The notes beneath the pieces are model-generated. The model saw nothing but the letters and a program-made list of their open reading frames with translations. It did no database searches and was not told where the DNA came from. Below, piece by piece: positions 6,302 through 13,272 of a stretch of 28,552 nt of DNA. Source of the stretch: an uncultured Clostridia bacterium (GTDB lineage: Bacteria; Bacillota; Clostridia; Christensenellales; Aristaeellaceae). Positions within the stretch are counted from its first letter, which is position 1, and every line of letters begins with the position of its first letter. Position numbers and translations under genes: made by a program. The stretch is taken from the NCBI GenBank assembly GCA_934643825.1, contig CAKUCW010000034.1, positions 1 to 28,552 on the forward strand, read 5' to 3'.

Positions 6302-6376
6302 GCGGTAGTAGCTCAGTGGTAGAGTGCCACCTTGCCAAGGTGGATGTCGCGAGTCCGAATCTCGTCTACCGCTCCA
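6302..6376 (+). tRNA. tRNA-Gly (GCC)
   Basis: Complete cloverleaf: acceptor stem GCGGTAG/CTACCGC, discriminator T and encoded CCA. D-arm GCTCAGTGGTAGAGT, anticodon stem CCACC/GGTGG with loop TTGCCAA (anticodon GCC at 6334-6336), T-arm CGAGTCCGAATCTCG. It has its own promoter and terminator. It is not used as an integration site here: the inserted element ends ~670 bases away in a SASP gene. Confidence 0.97.
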
Positions 6377-6380
6377 TGTC

Positions 6381-6414
6381 AACACTCGTCTGAGAAGGCG
6401 AGTGTTTTTCTTTT
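6381..6414 (+). terminator. Intrinsic terminator of tRNA-Gly
   Basis: AACACTCG (6381-6388) pairs with CGAGTGTT (6399-6406), followed by TTTCTTTT. It begins 5 bases after the CCA end. Confidence 0.85.
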
Positions 6415-6419
6415 ATAAT

Positions 6420-6790
6420 AACGCGAAGATTGATTCTACGGGCAGAGCTTTAAAGCGTTGCGGACTACGTCGGAAGCAGGTGTGGGCTCAGCCCATTTAG
6501 GAGCGTGAAAGATCGCAAGAAAATCGCCCGCGTGAGCTGAAATCGCATGTTTTGCGGACTGTGGCGGAAGCAAGTGCGGGCTCAGCCCGACATTTAACGT
6601 ATGGAAGATCGCAGAAAAATTGCCCGCGTGAGCAAAAGTCTCATGTTTTGCGGACTATGGCGGAAGTGAGTGTGGGCTCAGCCCGACATTTAACGTATGG
6701 AAGATCGCAGAAAAATCGCCCGCGTGAGCTGAAATCGTATGTTTTGCGGACTGTGGCGGAAGCGGAAGTGGGCTCAACCCACTCAGCCCA
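6420..6790 (+). repeat. Tandem intergenic repeat, 96-base unit
   Basis: Three good copies start at GATCGCA (6511, 6607, 6703), exactly 96 bases apart, after a diverged partial copy from ~6420. Each contains ATTGCCCGCGTGAGC or ATCGCCCGCGTGAGC, TGTTTTGCGGACT, TGGCGGAAG and the small palindrome GGGCTCAGCCC or a variant. Single diverged copies occur at 10441-10528 and 23899-23985. Because 96 is a multiple of 3, a repetitive open frame runs through it, which I do not take as a gene. Apart from these repeats I see nothing else in the gap between the tRNA terminator and the gene at 6888. Confidence 0.9.
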
Positions 6791-6887
6791 ATTTTTTAAA
6801 AATAGGGAAGAAAAATTCTCCCTCATTCGTCAAATAGACAGGAATTGGAAAAAGCGCATCATAGCGCGGAAAGAGGGTTGAATCAAG

Positions 6888-7724
6888 ATGAAGAAAAAGG
6901 TTTTGGCATGGCTGCTTGCGGCAATGATGATGCTCGGCGCGACGGCGCTGGCGGATGGCGGGGTTTGGCATAACAGCCGCAGCTTCGGCTCCATTCAGTT
7001 TGCCAACTATACCGGCTGGAGCGACGGATATCAGAGCGTGGATGGATTCGGCGGCGTAACGGCAGCCGATCCGTATGAACTGACGGTCATCAGCAAGAGC
7101 GCGAGCATTTGGAGCGAACCCAGCACGGGCAGCAAAAAGCTCGGTTCGGTCAGCTATGGCGATTCCCTGCTGGGCGTGTCCAGCGACGGCGGATATAACG
7201 TGACGATGGATCACAATTTCTATCAGGTCGAATATAAGGGCAAGAAGGGCTGGGTCGGCTCGACGTATGTGGTGCGCAATACGCTGGAAATCGTGTTGAT
7301 GGAGAGCAATGTTCCGGCATATATTGCGCCGGATGTGCGAAGCAAAAAGGTCGGTTCGCTCAGCAAAATGACGCGCTACCGCGTGATCGGGTTCTACGAT
7401 GATTTTTATATCGTGTCCTTCCGCGGTGCGGCCTGCGCCTATATCCCCAAAGATGTCGCCCATTATGACACGACGTTTATGGCGATGTATCGGCAGACGA
7501 CCACGCACAAAGGCAGTATCGAGTATGATACCAAGCTCAGAACGGGTCCGGATGACAGCTATCCCGAAATCAAGACGATGAACGCAGGCACGACGGTTGA
7601 ATGGATCGATGTCATCGATGGCTGGTGCATGATTCATTATTCGGGCAAGGGCGCGGACGGCGATATCTTTGCGTTCGTTGATTCGAACGCAGTATCGCAG
7701 AGCGGCGGAAATATCGAGGGATAA
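6888..7724 (+). CDS. Secreted protein with three SH3-like repeats
   Basis: 278 residues. A signal peptide is clear (MKKKVLAWLLAAMMMLGATA, cleavage near ALADGG). The mature part holds three bacterial SH3-type units: residues ~63-128 (YELTVISKSASIWSEPST to GKKGWVGSTYV), ~133-192 (EIVLMESNVPAYIAPDVRSK, VGSLSKMTRYRV), and ~205-268 (KGSIEYDTKLRTGPDDSYPE, VEWIDVIDGWCMIHYSG). Such domains usually bind cell-wall peptides; no catalytic domain is attached, so it probably acts in the wall or as an envelope sensor partner. GAGGG lies upstream of the ATG. A GNAT acetyltransferase gene starts 27 bases later. It shares the SH3-like style of the two secreted proteins at 18419-20677 but is not a close copy. 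Confidence 0.8.
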   Translation: MKKKVLAWLLAAMMMLGATALADGGVWHNSRSFGSIQFANYTGWSDGYQSVDGFGGVTAADPYELTVISKSASIWSEPSTGSKKLGSVSYGDSLLGVSSDGGYNVTMDHNFYQVEYKGKKGWVGSTYVVRNTLEIVLMESNVPAYIAPDVRSKKVGSLSKMTRYRVIGFYDDFYIVSFRGAACAYIPKDVAHYDTTFMAMYRQTTTHKGSIEYDTKLRTGPDDSYPEIKTMNAGTTVEWIDVIDGWCMIHYSGKGADGDIFAFVDSNAVSQSGGNIEG

Positions 7725-7751
7725 TCTCGATGATACAAAGGAGAAAACGTC

Positions 7752-8255
7752 ATGGAATTTTCGATTTGCAGGGTCAATCAGAGCGACTTGGATGAGCTGA
7801 CGGCGGTGGAAGCCGTCTGCTTCCCCAAGGAGGAAGCGGCGACGCGGGAAGCCTTTGCCGCCAGACTGGAAGCCTTTGGAAACTGGTTTTTTGCCGCAAA
7901 GGACGAAAACGGGAAAATCATCGGCATGATCGACGGCATGGCGACAAACGAGGAGAGCATCGACGACGCGATGTTTGAGGATGCGTCGCTGCACAGGGAA
8001 GACGGCGAGGTGCAGACGGTTTTCGGGCTGGATGTGCTTCCCGCGTGGCGAAAAAGGGGCGTCGCGGGTGCGCTGATGCAAGCCTTTACGGATGCGGCAA
8101 GGCAGGCAGGACGCCGCAAGGTGACGCTGACCTGCAAGGCGCATCTGATCGGCATGTATGGGCATTTCGGGTTTACGCTCATCGGCAAGGCACGCAGCGT
8201 TCACGGCGGCGCGGAGTGGTTTGATATGGATCTGCGGCTGGACGGGGCAAAATAA
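7752..8255 (+). CDS. GNAT-family N-acetyltransferase
   Basis: 167 residues, a single GNAT domain. It would transfer an acetyl group from acetyl-CoA to an amine. Motif A is visible as TVFGLDVLPAWRKRGVAGAL, where R100-K-R-G-V-A is the acetyl-CoA pyrophosphate loop (Q/R-x-x-G-x-G/A). Motif B is LTCKAHLIGMYGHFGFTLIG, with the Tyr common as a general acid. It resembles the arylalkylamine-acetyltransferase-like branch, but the substrate cannot be read from sequence. AAAGGAG lies 8 bases upstream of the ATG. It follows the SH3 protein gene by 27 bases and is probably co-transcribed; no functional link is evident. Confidence 0.85.
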   Translation: MEFSICRVNQSDLDELTAVEAVCFPKEEAATREAFAARLEAFGNWFFAAKDENGKIIGMIDGMATNEESIDDAMFEDASLHREDGEVQTVFGLDVLPAWRKRGVAGALMQAFTDAARQAGRRKVTLTCKAHLIGMYGHFGFTLIGKARSVHGGAEWFDMDLRLDGAK

Positions 8256-8329
8256 GCCGTTTTTTACCCCTGAAAGCTGTGAAAAACCGAACATTTTTTA
8301 AAATTTAACGTTTTTCTATCGGAAATTTG

Positions 8330-8358
8330 TTGCTTTCCTTGCGCCTTTTTGCTACAAT
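8330..8358 (+). promoter_or_regulatory. Sigma-A promoter of purC-purB
   Basis: TTGCTT (8330-8335), a 17-base spacer, then TACAAT (8353-8358). The leader to the purC start is only ~48 bases and no purine riboswitch is visible. Confidence 0.75.
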
Positions 8359-8412
8359 ACGGACGCAGCAACATTTGAAAATGTCTTTGCGACAGCAGAA
8401 AGGGGAACTACC

Positions 8413-9132
8413 ATGGCTAAGCAGCTTGAAATGATGTATGAAGGCAAGGCGAAGCAGGTTTTCGCGACGGATGATCCGACCCTTGCGGTGATCCATTATA
8501 AGGATGATGCCACCGCGTTCAACGGACTGAAGAAGGGTACGATTGTCGGCAAAGGCGTTGTCAATAATCTGGTCAGCAATCACCTGTTCAAGATGCTGGA
8601 AAAGCATGGCATCGAAACGCACCTCGTCGAGCAGCTCAATGATCGCGACAGCGTCGTGCGCCGCGTTTCCATCGTGCCCATCGAGGTCATCGTGCGCAAC
8701 ATTGCGGCGGGCAGCCTCTCCAAGCGTTTGGGTCTGCCGGAAGGCACGCATCTGAACTGCACGGTTCTGGAGTATTGCTACAAGAACGACGATCTCGGCG
8801 ATCCGATGATCAATGATTATCATATCGCGGCGATGGGGCTGGCGACGAAGGAAGAGATGGAGCAGATTTCTTCCATGGCGCTCAAGATCAACGAACTGCT
8901 GACCGACTACCTCAAGGATCTGGGCATCGAGCTGATCGACTTCAAGCTGGAGTTCGGTCGTTTCGACGGGCGTATCGTGCTTGCCGACGAGATTTCCCCG
9001 GATACCTGCCGCTTCTGGGACAGCAAGACCGGCGAAAAGCTGGATAAGGACCGTTTCCGTCGCGATCTGGGCAACGTGGAAGACGCGTATCAGGAGATCC
9101 TGCGCCGTTTGATGGGAGGACACGAAGAATGA
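8413..9132 (+). CDS. purC: Phosphoribosylaminoimidazole-succinocarboxamide synthase (SAICAR synthetase)
   Basis: 239 residues, full length for bacterial PurC. It joins CAIR and aspartate with ATP to make SAICAR in de novo purine synthesis. Signatures: YEGKAKQVF near the start (nucleotide-binding loop), the lid region DDATAFNGLKKG, IVPIEVIVRNIAAGSLSKRL (residues ~87-105), and IDFKLEFGRFDGRIVLADEI (~175-194), which carries the conserved Asp/Glu metal and substrate residues. The start ATG has AAAGGGG upstream. Its stop overlaps the purB start as ATGA. purC followed directly by purB, without the rest of the pur operon, means the other purine genes lie elsewhere. PurB acts on the PurC product, so the pair catalyses consecutive steps. 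Confidence 0.97.
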   Translation: MAKQLEMMYEGKAKQVFATDDPTLAVIHYKDDATAFNGLKKGTIVGKGVVNNLVSNHLFKMLEKHGIETHLVEQLNDRDSVVRRVSIVPIEVIVRNIAAGSLSKRLGLPEGTHLNCTVLEYCYKNDDLGDPMINDYHIAAMGLATKEEMEQISSMALKINELLTDYLKDLGIELIDFKLEFGRFDGRIVLADEISPDTCRFWDSKTGEKLDKDRFRRDLGNVEDAYQEILRRLMGGHEE

Positions 9133-10427
9133 TCGATCGCTACACGCGCCCCGACATGGCGGCACTGTGGACGAAGCAGAAGAAGTTTGAAACCTGGCTC
9201 GAAGTTGAGCTGAACGCGACCGACGCGTGGGTTCAGCTGGGCAAAGTTCCCGCGGAAGCGGCGAAAGCGATGCGCGAGAACGCAAAGTTCACCGTTGAGC
9301 GCATTGAAGAGATTGAGCAGTCTACCCGCCACGATGTTGTGGCGTTCACGCGCTGCGTCGCCGAAAGCCTCGGCGAAGAATCCAAGTATCTGCATTTTGG
9401 CTTGACCAGCACGGACGTGGTGGATACCGCGCTCTCCAGCGTCGTTTCTCAGGCGCTGGACATCATCGAGGCAGACATGCACAAGCTCATCGATGTGCTG
9501 GCTTCTCAGGCGGTCAAGTACAAGATGACCCCGTGCATGGGACGCACCCACGGCGTCCATGCCGAGCCGACGACGCTGGGACTCAAGTTCGCGCTCTGGT
9601 ATGCCGAGATGCAGCGCAATCTCGAGCGCATGGAGCATGCGCACAAGATCACCCGTGTCGGCAAGATCTCCGGCGCGGTCGGCACATATGCCAACGTCGA
9701 TCCGTTCGTTGAAAAGTATGTCTGCGAGAAGATGGGGCTGACGCCGTCGCCCATCAGCACGCAGGTGCTTCAGCGCGACCGCTATGCCGAGCTGATGAGC
9801 GTCATCGCCATCACCGGTTCCAGCCTTGAAAAGTTTGCGACGGAGGTTCGCGGCTTGCAGAAGACCGAGCTGCGCGAGGTCGAAGAGCCGTTCCGTGCGG
9901 GGCAGAAGGGTTCTTCTGCGATGCCGCACAAGCGCAACCCCATCAACTGCGAAAAGGTCTGCGGTCTGTCCCGCGTGCTGCGCGGCTATGCGCTGGCGGC
10001 GATGGAAGATGTGGCGCTCTGGCATGAGCGCGATATCAGCCATTCTTCCGTGGAGCGCATCATCCTGCCGGACGCGACCGAACTGCTGGATTACATGCTC
10101 ACGCTGATGACCCGCATTCTGGGCGACCTGTTTGTCTATCCGGAAAATATGCTCCGCTCGATGAGCATGTCCTACGGTCTGCCGAACTCCCAGCATGTGC
10201 TGCTGACGCTCATCGACAAGGGCATGCTGCGTGAAACGGCTTATGACTGCGTGCAGCGCTGCGCGATGCGTGCATGGCAGGAGCAGAAGCCTTTCCGCGA
10301 TATGCTCGAGCAGGATGAAACGGTGACCAGCCATCTGAACAAGGAAGAGCTGGACGAATGCTTCAATCTGGCTTATCATTATAAGCATGTGGATGAAGTG
10401 TTTAAGCGCCTTGGCTTGGAGAAATAA
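9129..10427 (+). CDS. purB: Adenylosuccinate lyase
   Basis: 432 residues, normal for the short bacterial PurB. It removes fumarate from SAICAR (product AICAR) and from adenylosuccinate (product AMP). Family features: TRHDVVAF with H68, SKYLHFGLTSTDVVDTA, GRTHGVHAEP with H141, and the fumarase/aspartase signature GSSAMPHKRNP at 261-271, with the catalytic serine in its mobile loop. The protein should be a cytosolic homotetramer with shared active sites. Overlap of 4 bases with purC gives translational coupling. A terminator follows ~120 bases downstream, with a copy of the dispersed intergenic repeat in between. Confidence 0.97.
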   Translation: MIDRYTRPDMAALWTKQKKFETWLEVELNATDAWVQLGKVPAEAAKAMRENAKFTVERIEEIEQSTRHDVVAFTRCVAESLGEESKYLHFGLTSTDVVDTALSSVVSQALDIIEADMHKLIDVLASQAVKYKMTPCMGRTHGVHAEPTTLGLKFALWYAEMQRNLERMEHAHKITRVGKISGAVGTYANVDPFVEKYVCEKMGLTPSPISTQVLQRDRYAELMSVIAITGSSLEKFATEVRGLQKTELREVEEPFRAGQKGSSAMPHKRNPINCEKVCGLSRVLRGYALAAMEDVALWHERDISHSSVERIILPDATELLDYMLTLMTRILGDLFVYPENMLRSMSMSYGLPNSQHVLLTLIDKGMLRETAYDCVQRCAMRAWQEQKPFRDMLEQDETVTSHLNKEELDECFNLAYHYKHVDEVFKRLGLEK

Positions 10428-10440
10428 GACTTTTTCAGCA

Positions 10441-10528
10441 CATGAAAAATGGCGTGAAATTGCTCGCGTGAGCAGGGCTTCCGTGCTTTTTGCGAACTGC
10501 GGCGGAGGCTGAGGCGGGCTTGGCACGC
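10441..10528 (+). repeat. Diverged single copy of the 96-base intergenic repeat
   Basis: GAAATTGCTCGCGTGAGC, TTTTTGCGAACTGCGGCGGA and GGCGGGCTTGGC match, with changes, the unit repeated at 6511-6790. It sits between purB and its terminator. Confidence 0.7.
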
Positions 10529-10549
10529 TTTTTCGCCAATGGAATCAAC

Positions 10550-10597
10550 AGAATCGTCCAAGAAACATTCCCGTTTCTTGGACGATTCTTCTGTTTT
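10550..10597 (+). terminator. Intrinsic terminator of purC-purB
   Basis: A 17-base perfect stem, 10550-10566 with 10573-10589 (core CGTCCAAGAAAC/GTTTCTTGGACG), with a 6-base loop, then TCTGTTTTTT. Confidence 0.88.
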
Positions 10598-10619
10598 TTG
10601 CAAAAAAAGAGGGGCAGGG

Positions 10620-10648
10620 TTGTATCGTTCGGGTTTTTATTCTATAAT
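10620..10648 (+). promoter_or_regulatory. Sigma-A promoter of the degenerate-receiver gene
   Basis: TTGTAT (10620-10625), a 17-base spacer, then TATAAT (10643-10648). It leaves an untranslated leader of ~135 bases. Confidence 0.75.
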
Positions 10649-10667
10649 AATAGACAGCATTTATGTT

Positions 10668-10737
10668 ATGTAAATCTTTTTGCTGCCGATGCTTTGTCGA
10701 AGGATTTACATCATTTTCTCGACGATGCGGTCGGCAG
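10668..10737 (+). other. Leader with two interleaved inverted repeats
   Basis: ATGTAAATC (10668-10676) can pair with GATTTACAT (10703-10711), and CTGCCGA (10683-10689) can pair with TCGGCAG (10731-10737). The pairings interleave, so they are either alternative folds or a pseudoknot. No known riboswitch class is recognised. Confidence 0.3.
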
Positions 10738-10789
10738 GGTGCCGATTTGCGTTTCGCGAGAAGGAACGAGCCTTGAAGCTGGAGGAGTC

Positions 10790-11593
10790 ATGTATAAATT
10801 GCTGCTGGTCTCCGATAAAGAGGAGATCCGGGCGCTGTATCGGGGGTATTCCGAATGGGAGAACCTCGGATTTGAGCAGCCGACGATTGCGGAAAACGCG
10901 CAGAAGGGCATTGAATTGCTGGGACGCAACCGCTTTGACGCGATATCCTGCCTGTTGAGTGTCAACGAGGGAAAGAAGTTTTTTGCTTACCTGTCCAAAC
11001 GCCCGGAAATGCTGGGCATGGAAACGGCGCGTGACGAGGAACGCCTCCGCAAAGAGATCAGCGCGGCGCGGCGCACGCTCTCCGCACGGGATGCTAGCCG
11101 CCAGAATAAAATAGTCGATGATTATACCCGCGCTTTGCAGGGCGAATTCCTCTGCGATTTGCTTCGCGGAGCGGCTTATGACAGGGCGAAAATCGATGAG
11201 CGCATGCAGGCGCTGAAGACGACGCCGCTGGATGCACATAGACCGGTGGCAACGTCTTCCTTCCGCCTGCCGCAGGGCGACTACTTCCTTTCGGAGGTCT
11301 GGCGCTATGGGCGCGACCGCCTGGAAAACGCGCTCAAGAATATCTTTGAAAACGGCAACGAGAACATGACGTTTGTTTTGCTGATTATCAATCCGCATCA
11401 TATGCGCCTGATTGCCCTGCCGCGTGAGGATATGACCAAGGACGAGGTTTATGAGCAGATGGTCGCGCATATGGCGCGGTGTCAGGCGAGCCTCGAACAG
11501 TATTTTGAATTGACGCTGACCATCAAGCGCATCGTGCTTTACGATGATCTGTACGCGCTCAGCCGCGAGAACGCACTGAGAACGGCACACTGA
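10790..11593 (+). CDS. YesN-like protein with degenerate receiver domain and no DNA-binding domain
   Basis: 267 residues from ATG 10790, which has GGAGGAG just upstream; the open frame extends further upstream but crosses a promoter and terminator. Residues ~1-115 look like a response-regulator receiver (MYKLLLVSDKEEIRALYRGY, as in MYKVLLVDDE of YesN-type regulators). However, the phospho-acceptor strand reads FDAISCLLSVNEG, so the Asp is missing. Residues ~125-260 resemble the middle domain of YesN-type regulators (FLCDLLRGAAYDRAKIDERM, MTFVLLIINPHHMRLIALP). The usual C-terminal AraC helix-turn-helix is absent. It cannot be phosphorylated in the normal way and has no visible output domain. 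A structural or protein-binding role is inferred. It is monocistronic, with its own promoter and terminator, just before the sporulation cluster. Confidence 0.6.
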   Translation: MYKLLLVSDKEEIRALYRGYSEWENLGFEQPTIAENAQKGIELLGRNRFDAISCLLSVNEGKKFFAYLSKRPEMLGMETARDEERLRKEISAARRTLSARDASRQNKIVDDYTRALQGEFLCDLLRGAAYDRAKIDERMQALKTTPLDAHRPVATSSFRLPQGDYFLSEVWRYGRDRLENALKNIFENGNENMTFVLLIINPHHMRLIALPREDMTKDEVYEQMVAHMARCQASLEQYFELTLTIKRIVLYDDLYALSRENALRTAH

Positions 11594-11599
11594 ATGCTT

Positions 11600-11634
11600 C
11601 GGCTGCTCTCTTACGAGGGCAGCCGCTTTTCTTT
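11600..11634 (+). terminator. Intrinsic terminator after the degenerate-receiver gene
   Basis: CGGCTGCTCTC (11600-11610) pairs with GAGGGCAGCCG (11615-11625) with one wobble and loop TTAC, followed by CTTTTCTTT. Confidence 0.8.
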
Positions 11635-11654
11635 GCGGCGGCTTAACAGACTGG

Positions 11655-11745
11655 GCATCCATGTATCGCAAAGCGATACATGCAGCGGAAGGTCAAGGGA
11701 ACTCAGTTCCCTTGCGGGAGTTTGAGGGCGGCGCCCTCAACGTCT
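11655..11745 (+). repeat. Hairpin cluster upstream of yqfC
   Basis: Three short palindromes in a row: ATGTATCGC/GCGATACAT (11661-11681), AAGGGAACT/AGTTCCCTT (11695-11713) and GAGGGC/GCCCTC (11724-11738), followed by AACGTCTCC. The last two and the AACGT[C/T]CTCC tail match in layout the interior of the element at 26367-26760. I see no gene in the gap 11594-11816. Confidence 0.6.
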
Positions 11746-11816
11746 CCTCCCGTTCTTCTCCTGCGCTTCCCTGCATACCCTTCCTTGCGGCGCGAAGCGC
11801 GTGGGAGGGGAATGGC

Positions 11817-12101
11817 ATGCGGAAAAAGAGCTGGACGCTGGCTTTGGGGCTTCCGGAGGATGCAACGGGGGATTGCGCACGCGTGACGCTCAGCGGACAG
11901 AGCGCCGCGCTCGTCGAGGGACAGCATGGCGTGGTCGAACTGTCCGCATGCACGGTTCGACTCAGAACGGGGCGCGGCGTGCTGACAATCCTGGGCGAAG
12001 AACTGACACTCAAAGAGCTTTCTATGGATGCCGCACTCATCACGGGAAAACGCGTGATGACGGCAACCTACGCCCTGCGAGGGGAGGGCGGAATGCCGTG
12101 A
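11817..12101 (+). CDS. yqfC: Sporulation protein YqfC (YabP/YqfC family)
   Basis: 94 residues from ATG 11817, with GGGAGGGG 6 bases upstream; the longer open frame runs back through the hairpin cluster. It matches the YabP/YqfC family: a short basic N-terminus, then beta strands with VTLSGQSAALVEGQHGVVEL, RLRTGRGVLTILGEELTLKE and a Gly-rich close. In Bacillus, YqfC is made in the mother cell under sigma-E; here CATACCCT at 11774-11781 could be a sigma-E -10, but no good -35 is seen. The stop overlaps the yqfD start (GTGA), so the two are coupled. Structural role unknown; it and YqfD are standard sporulation partners, probably at the spore envelope. Confidence 0.85.
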   Translation: MRKKSWTLALGLPEDATGDCARVTLSGQSAALVEGQHGVVELSACTVRLRTGRGVLTILGEELTLKELSMDAALITGKRVMTATYALRGEGGMP

Positions 12102-13249
12102 ACCTGACGCTGGATGTGTTTGGACTGAATCTGGAACGACTGCTGCGCTCGGCAGGGGAACAGGGGCTTTCCCTGCGCCATGTCCGGCGGATGGACGGAC
12201 GGTGCGTCCGCGTTGTCCTGCCCTTTTGGAAGCGGAAAGAATTTGCCGCGCTCTGCGAACAATATGGCTGGCAGGTGCGCGAAGTGCGGGCAGGCATGGG
12301 GATCAAGACCCTGCGCTTTTTGGAGCGGCGATGGATGCTGGGCGTGTCCGTGGCGCTTTGCGTGGCAGGAGTCTGGCTGTCTTCGGAAATGATCTGGAAG
12401 ATTGAAATCGAGCATGCGGACGAGAACGTTGCGGAGGTGCGCCGATGCCTGAAGGCGGAAGGCGTGCACATCGGGCAGTTCAAGCGATGCGTTTCAACCG
12501 ATGAATTAAAAGAGGCGTTGGCGCTTGCCGTGCCGGGGTTGGCGCATGCCGCGGCGCGGTTTGAGGGGAGCATTCTGGTCGTCGATTGCCATGGCGCGAG
12601 GATCGGAGAGCATGCCGGCACAGAGGGTACGGAAAACGATATCGTCGCGGCGCAGTCCGGTATCGTTGTGCGCATCAGCGCAGAGAGCGGTACGCCGCAG
12701 GTTGTGCCGGGTCAGGCTGTTCGGAAAGGACAGGTGCTGATTCGGGGACAGGAAAGAACGAGCGGCGGCGGGATGCGCTCATGCAGGGCGCAGGGAGAGA
12801 TTGTCGCACGGCTGTTTGCGCGGGGCGATGTGCGCGTGAGCCTGAACGAAGTGGAAACGGTTGAAACCGGCGAGGTCCGCAGGCGCGTGACGATGGAAAG
12901 CCCGTGGCATCGCCGAATCGTTGCGGATGCGCAGGATTTTGACAGTCAGGATGTGAGCGTCGAGCGGCAGCCGGTCGTCGGGCTGTATCTGCCGGTGTGG
13001 CGGCGCGTGGAAACGCTGGCGCGAACCGTGCATAAGCAGGAAAAGCGTTCCCTTGCCGATGCATGCAGTCAGGCGCAGGGCGCGGCAGAGCGGATTGCAA
13101 AATTAAACTGCCCGGCAGGGGTCGAAATCCTTGACAAATGGGTAGATTATAGTATGATAGATGATGAGTTCGTGTATGCGACCGTTGTGCTTGCCTTTGA
13201 AAAAGGCATCGGCACACGCGGCATGCCCAACGCTCAGATTGAGCCTTGA
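12098..13249 (+). CDS. yqfD: Sporulation protein YqfD
   Basis: 383 residues from GTG 12098, overlapping the yqfC stop. The N-terminal ~75 residues (LDVFGLNLERLLRSAGEQGL, VRVVLPFWKRKEFAALCEQY) match the YqfD start. One membrane segment lies at ~80-97 (MLGVSVALCVAGVWLSSEMI). A long extracytoplasmic region follows with AAQSGIVVRISAESGTPQVV and PGQAVRKGQVLIRG, which reads as the barrel-sandwich/lipoyl-like fold common in membrane-fusion proteins. The protein is required for sporulation in Bacillus and made in the mother cell; its biochemical job is not known. It sits between yqfC and phoH as in other Firmicutes. Length is typical. Confidence 0.88.
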   Translation: MNLTLDVFGLNLERLLRSAGEQGLSLRHVRRMDGRCVRVVLPFWKRKEFAALCEQYGWQVREVRAGMGIKTLRFLERRWMLGVSVALCVAGVWLSSEMIWKIEIEHADENVAEVRRCLKAEGVHIGQFKRCVSTDELKEALALAVPGLAHAAARFEGSILVVDCHGARIGEHAGTEGTENDIVAAQSGIVVRISAESGTPQVVPGQAVRKGQVLIRGQERTSGGGMRSCRAQGEIVARLFARGDVRVSLNEVETVETGEVRRRVTMESPWHRRIVADAQDFDSQDVSVERQPVVGLYLPVWRRVETLARTVHKQEKRSLADACSQAQGAAERIAKLNCPAGVEILDKWVDYSMIDDEFVYATVVLAFEKGIGTRGMPNAQIEP

Positions 13250-13272
13250 AAAAGGCACGGGAGGATCTGCTT

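Noticed and set aside
6302..6376. tRNA-Gly as the attachment site of the element
   Set aside because: The tRNA is intact, has no duplicated 3' end, and the element's end is ~670 bases away in a SASP gene; the integrase is also of the serine rather than tyrosine type.
6511..6790. CRISPR array
   Set aside because: The repeats are 96 bases, directly abutting and without unique spacers, and no cas genes are near.
6552..6881. 109-residue open frame on the plus strand with internally repeated sequence
   Set aside because: It is the translation of the 96-base tandem repeat, whose length is a multiple of three; no ribosome site and no family.
8359..8412. Purine riboswitch upstream of purC
   Set aside because: The leader is only ~48 bases and lacks the conserved aptamer pieces.
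10490..10789. Upstream extension of the degenerate-receiver protein
   Set aside because: It would cross the purB terminator and the gene's own promoter; ATG 10790 has GGAGGAG.
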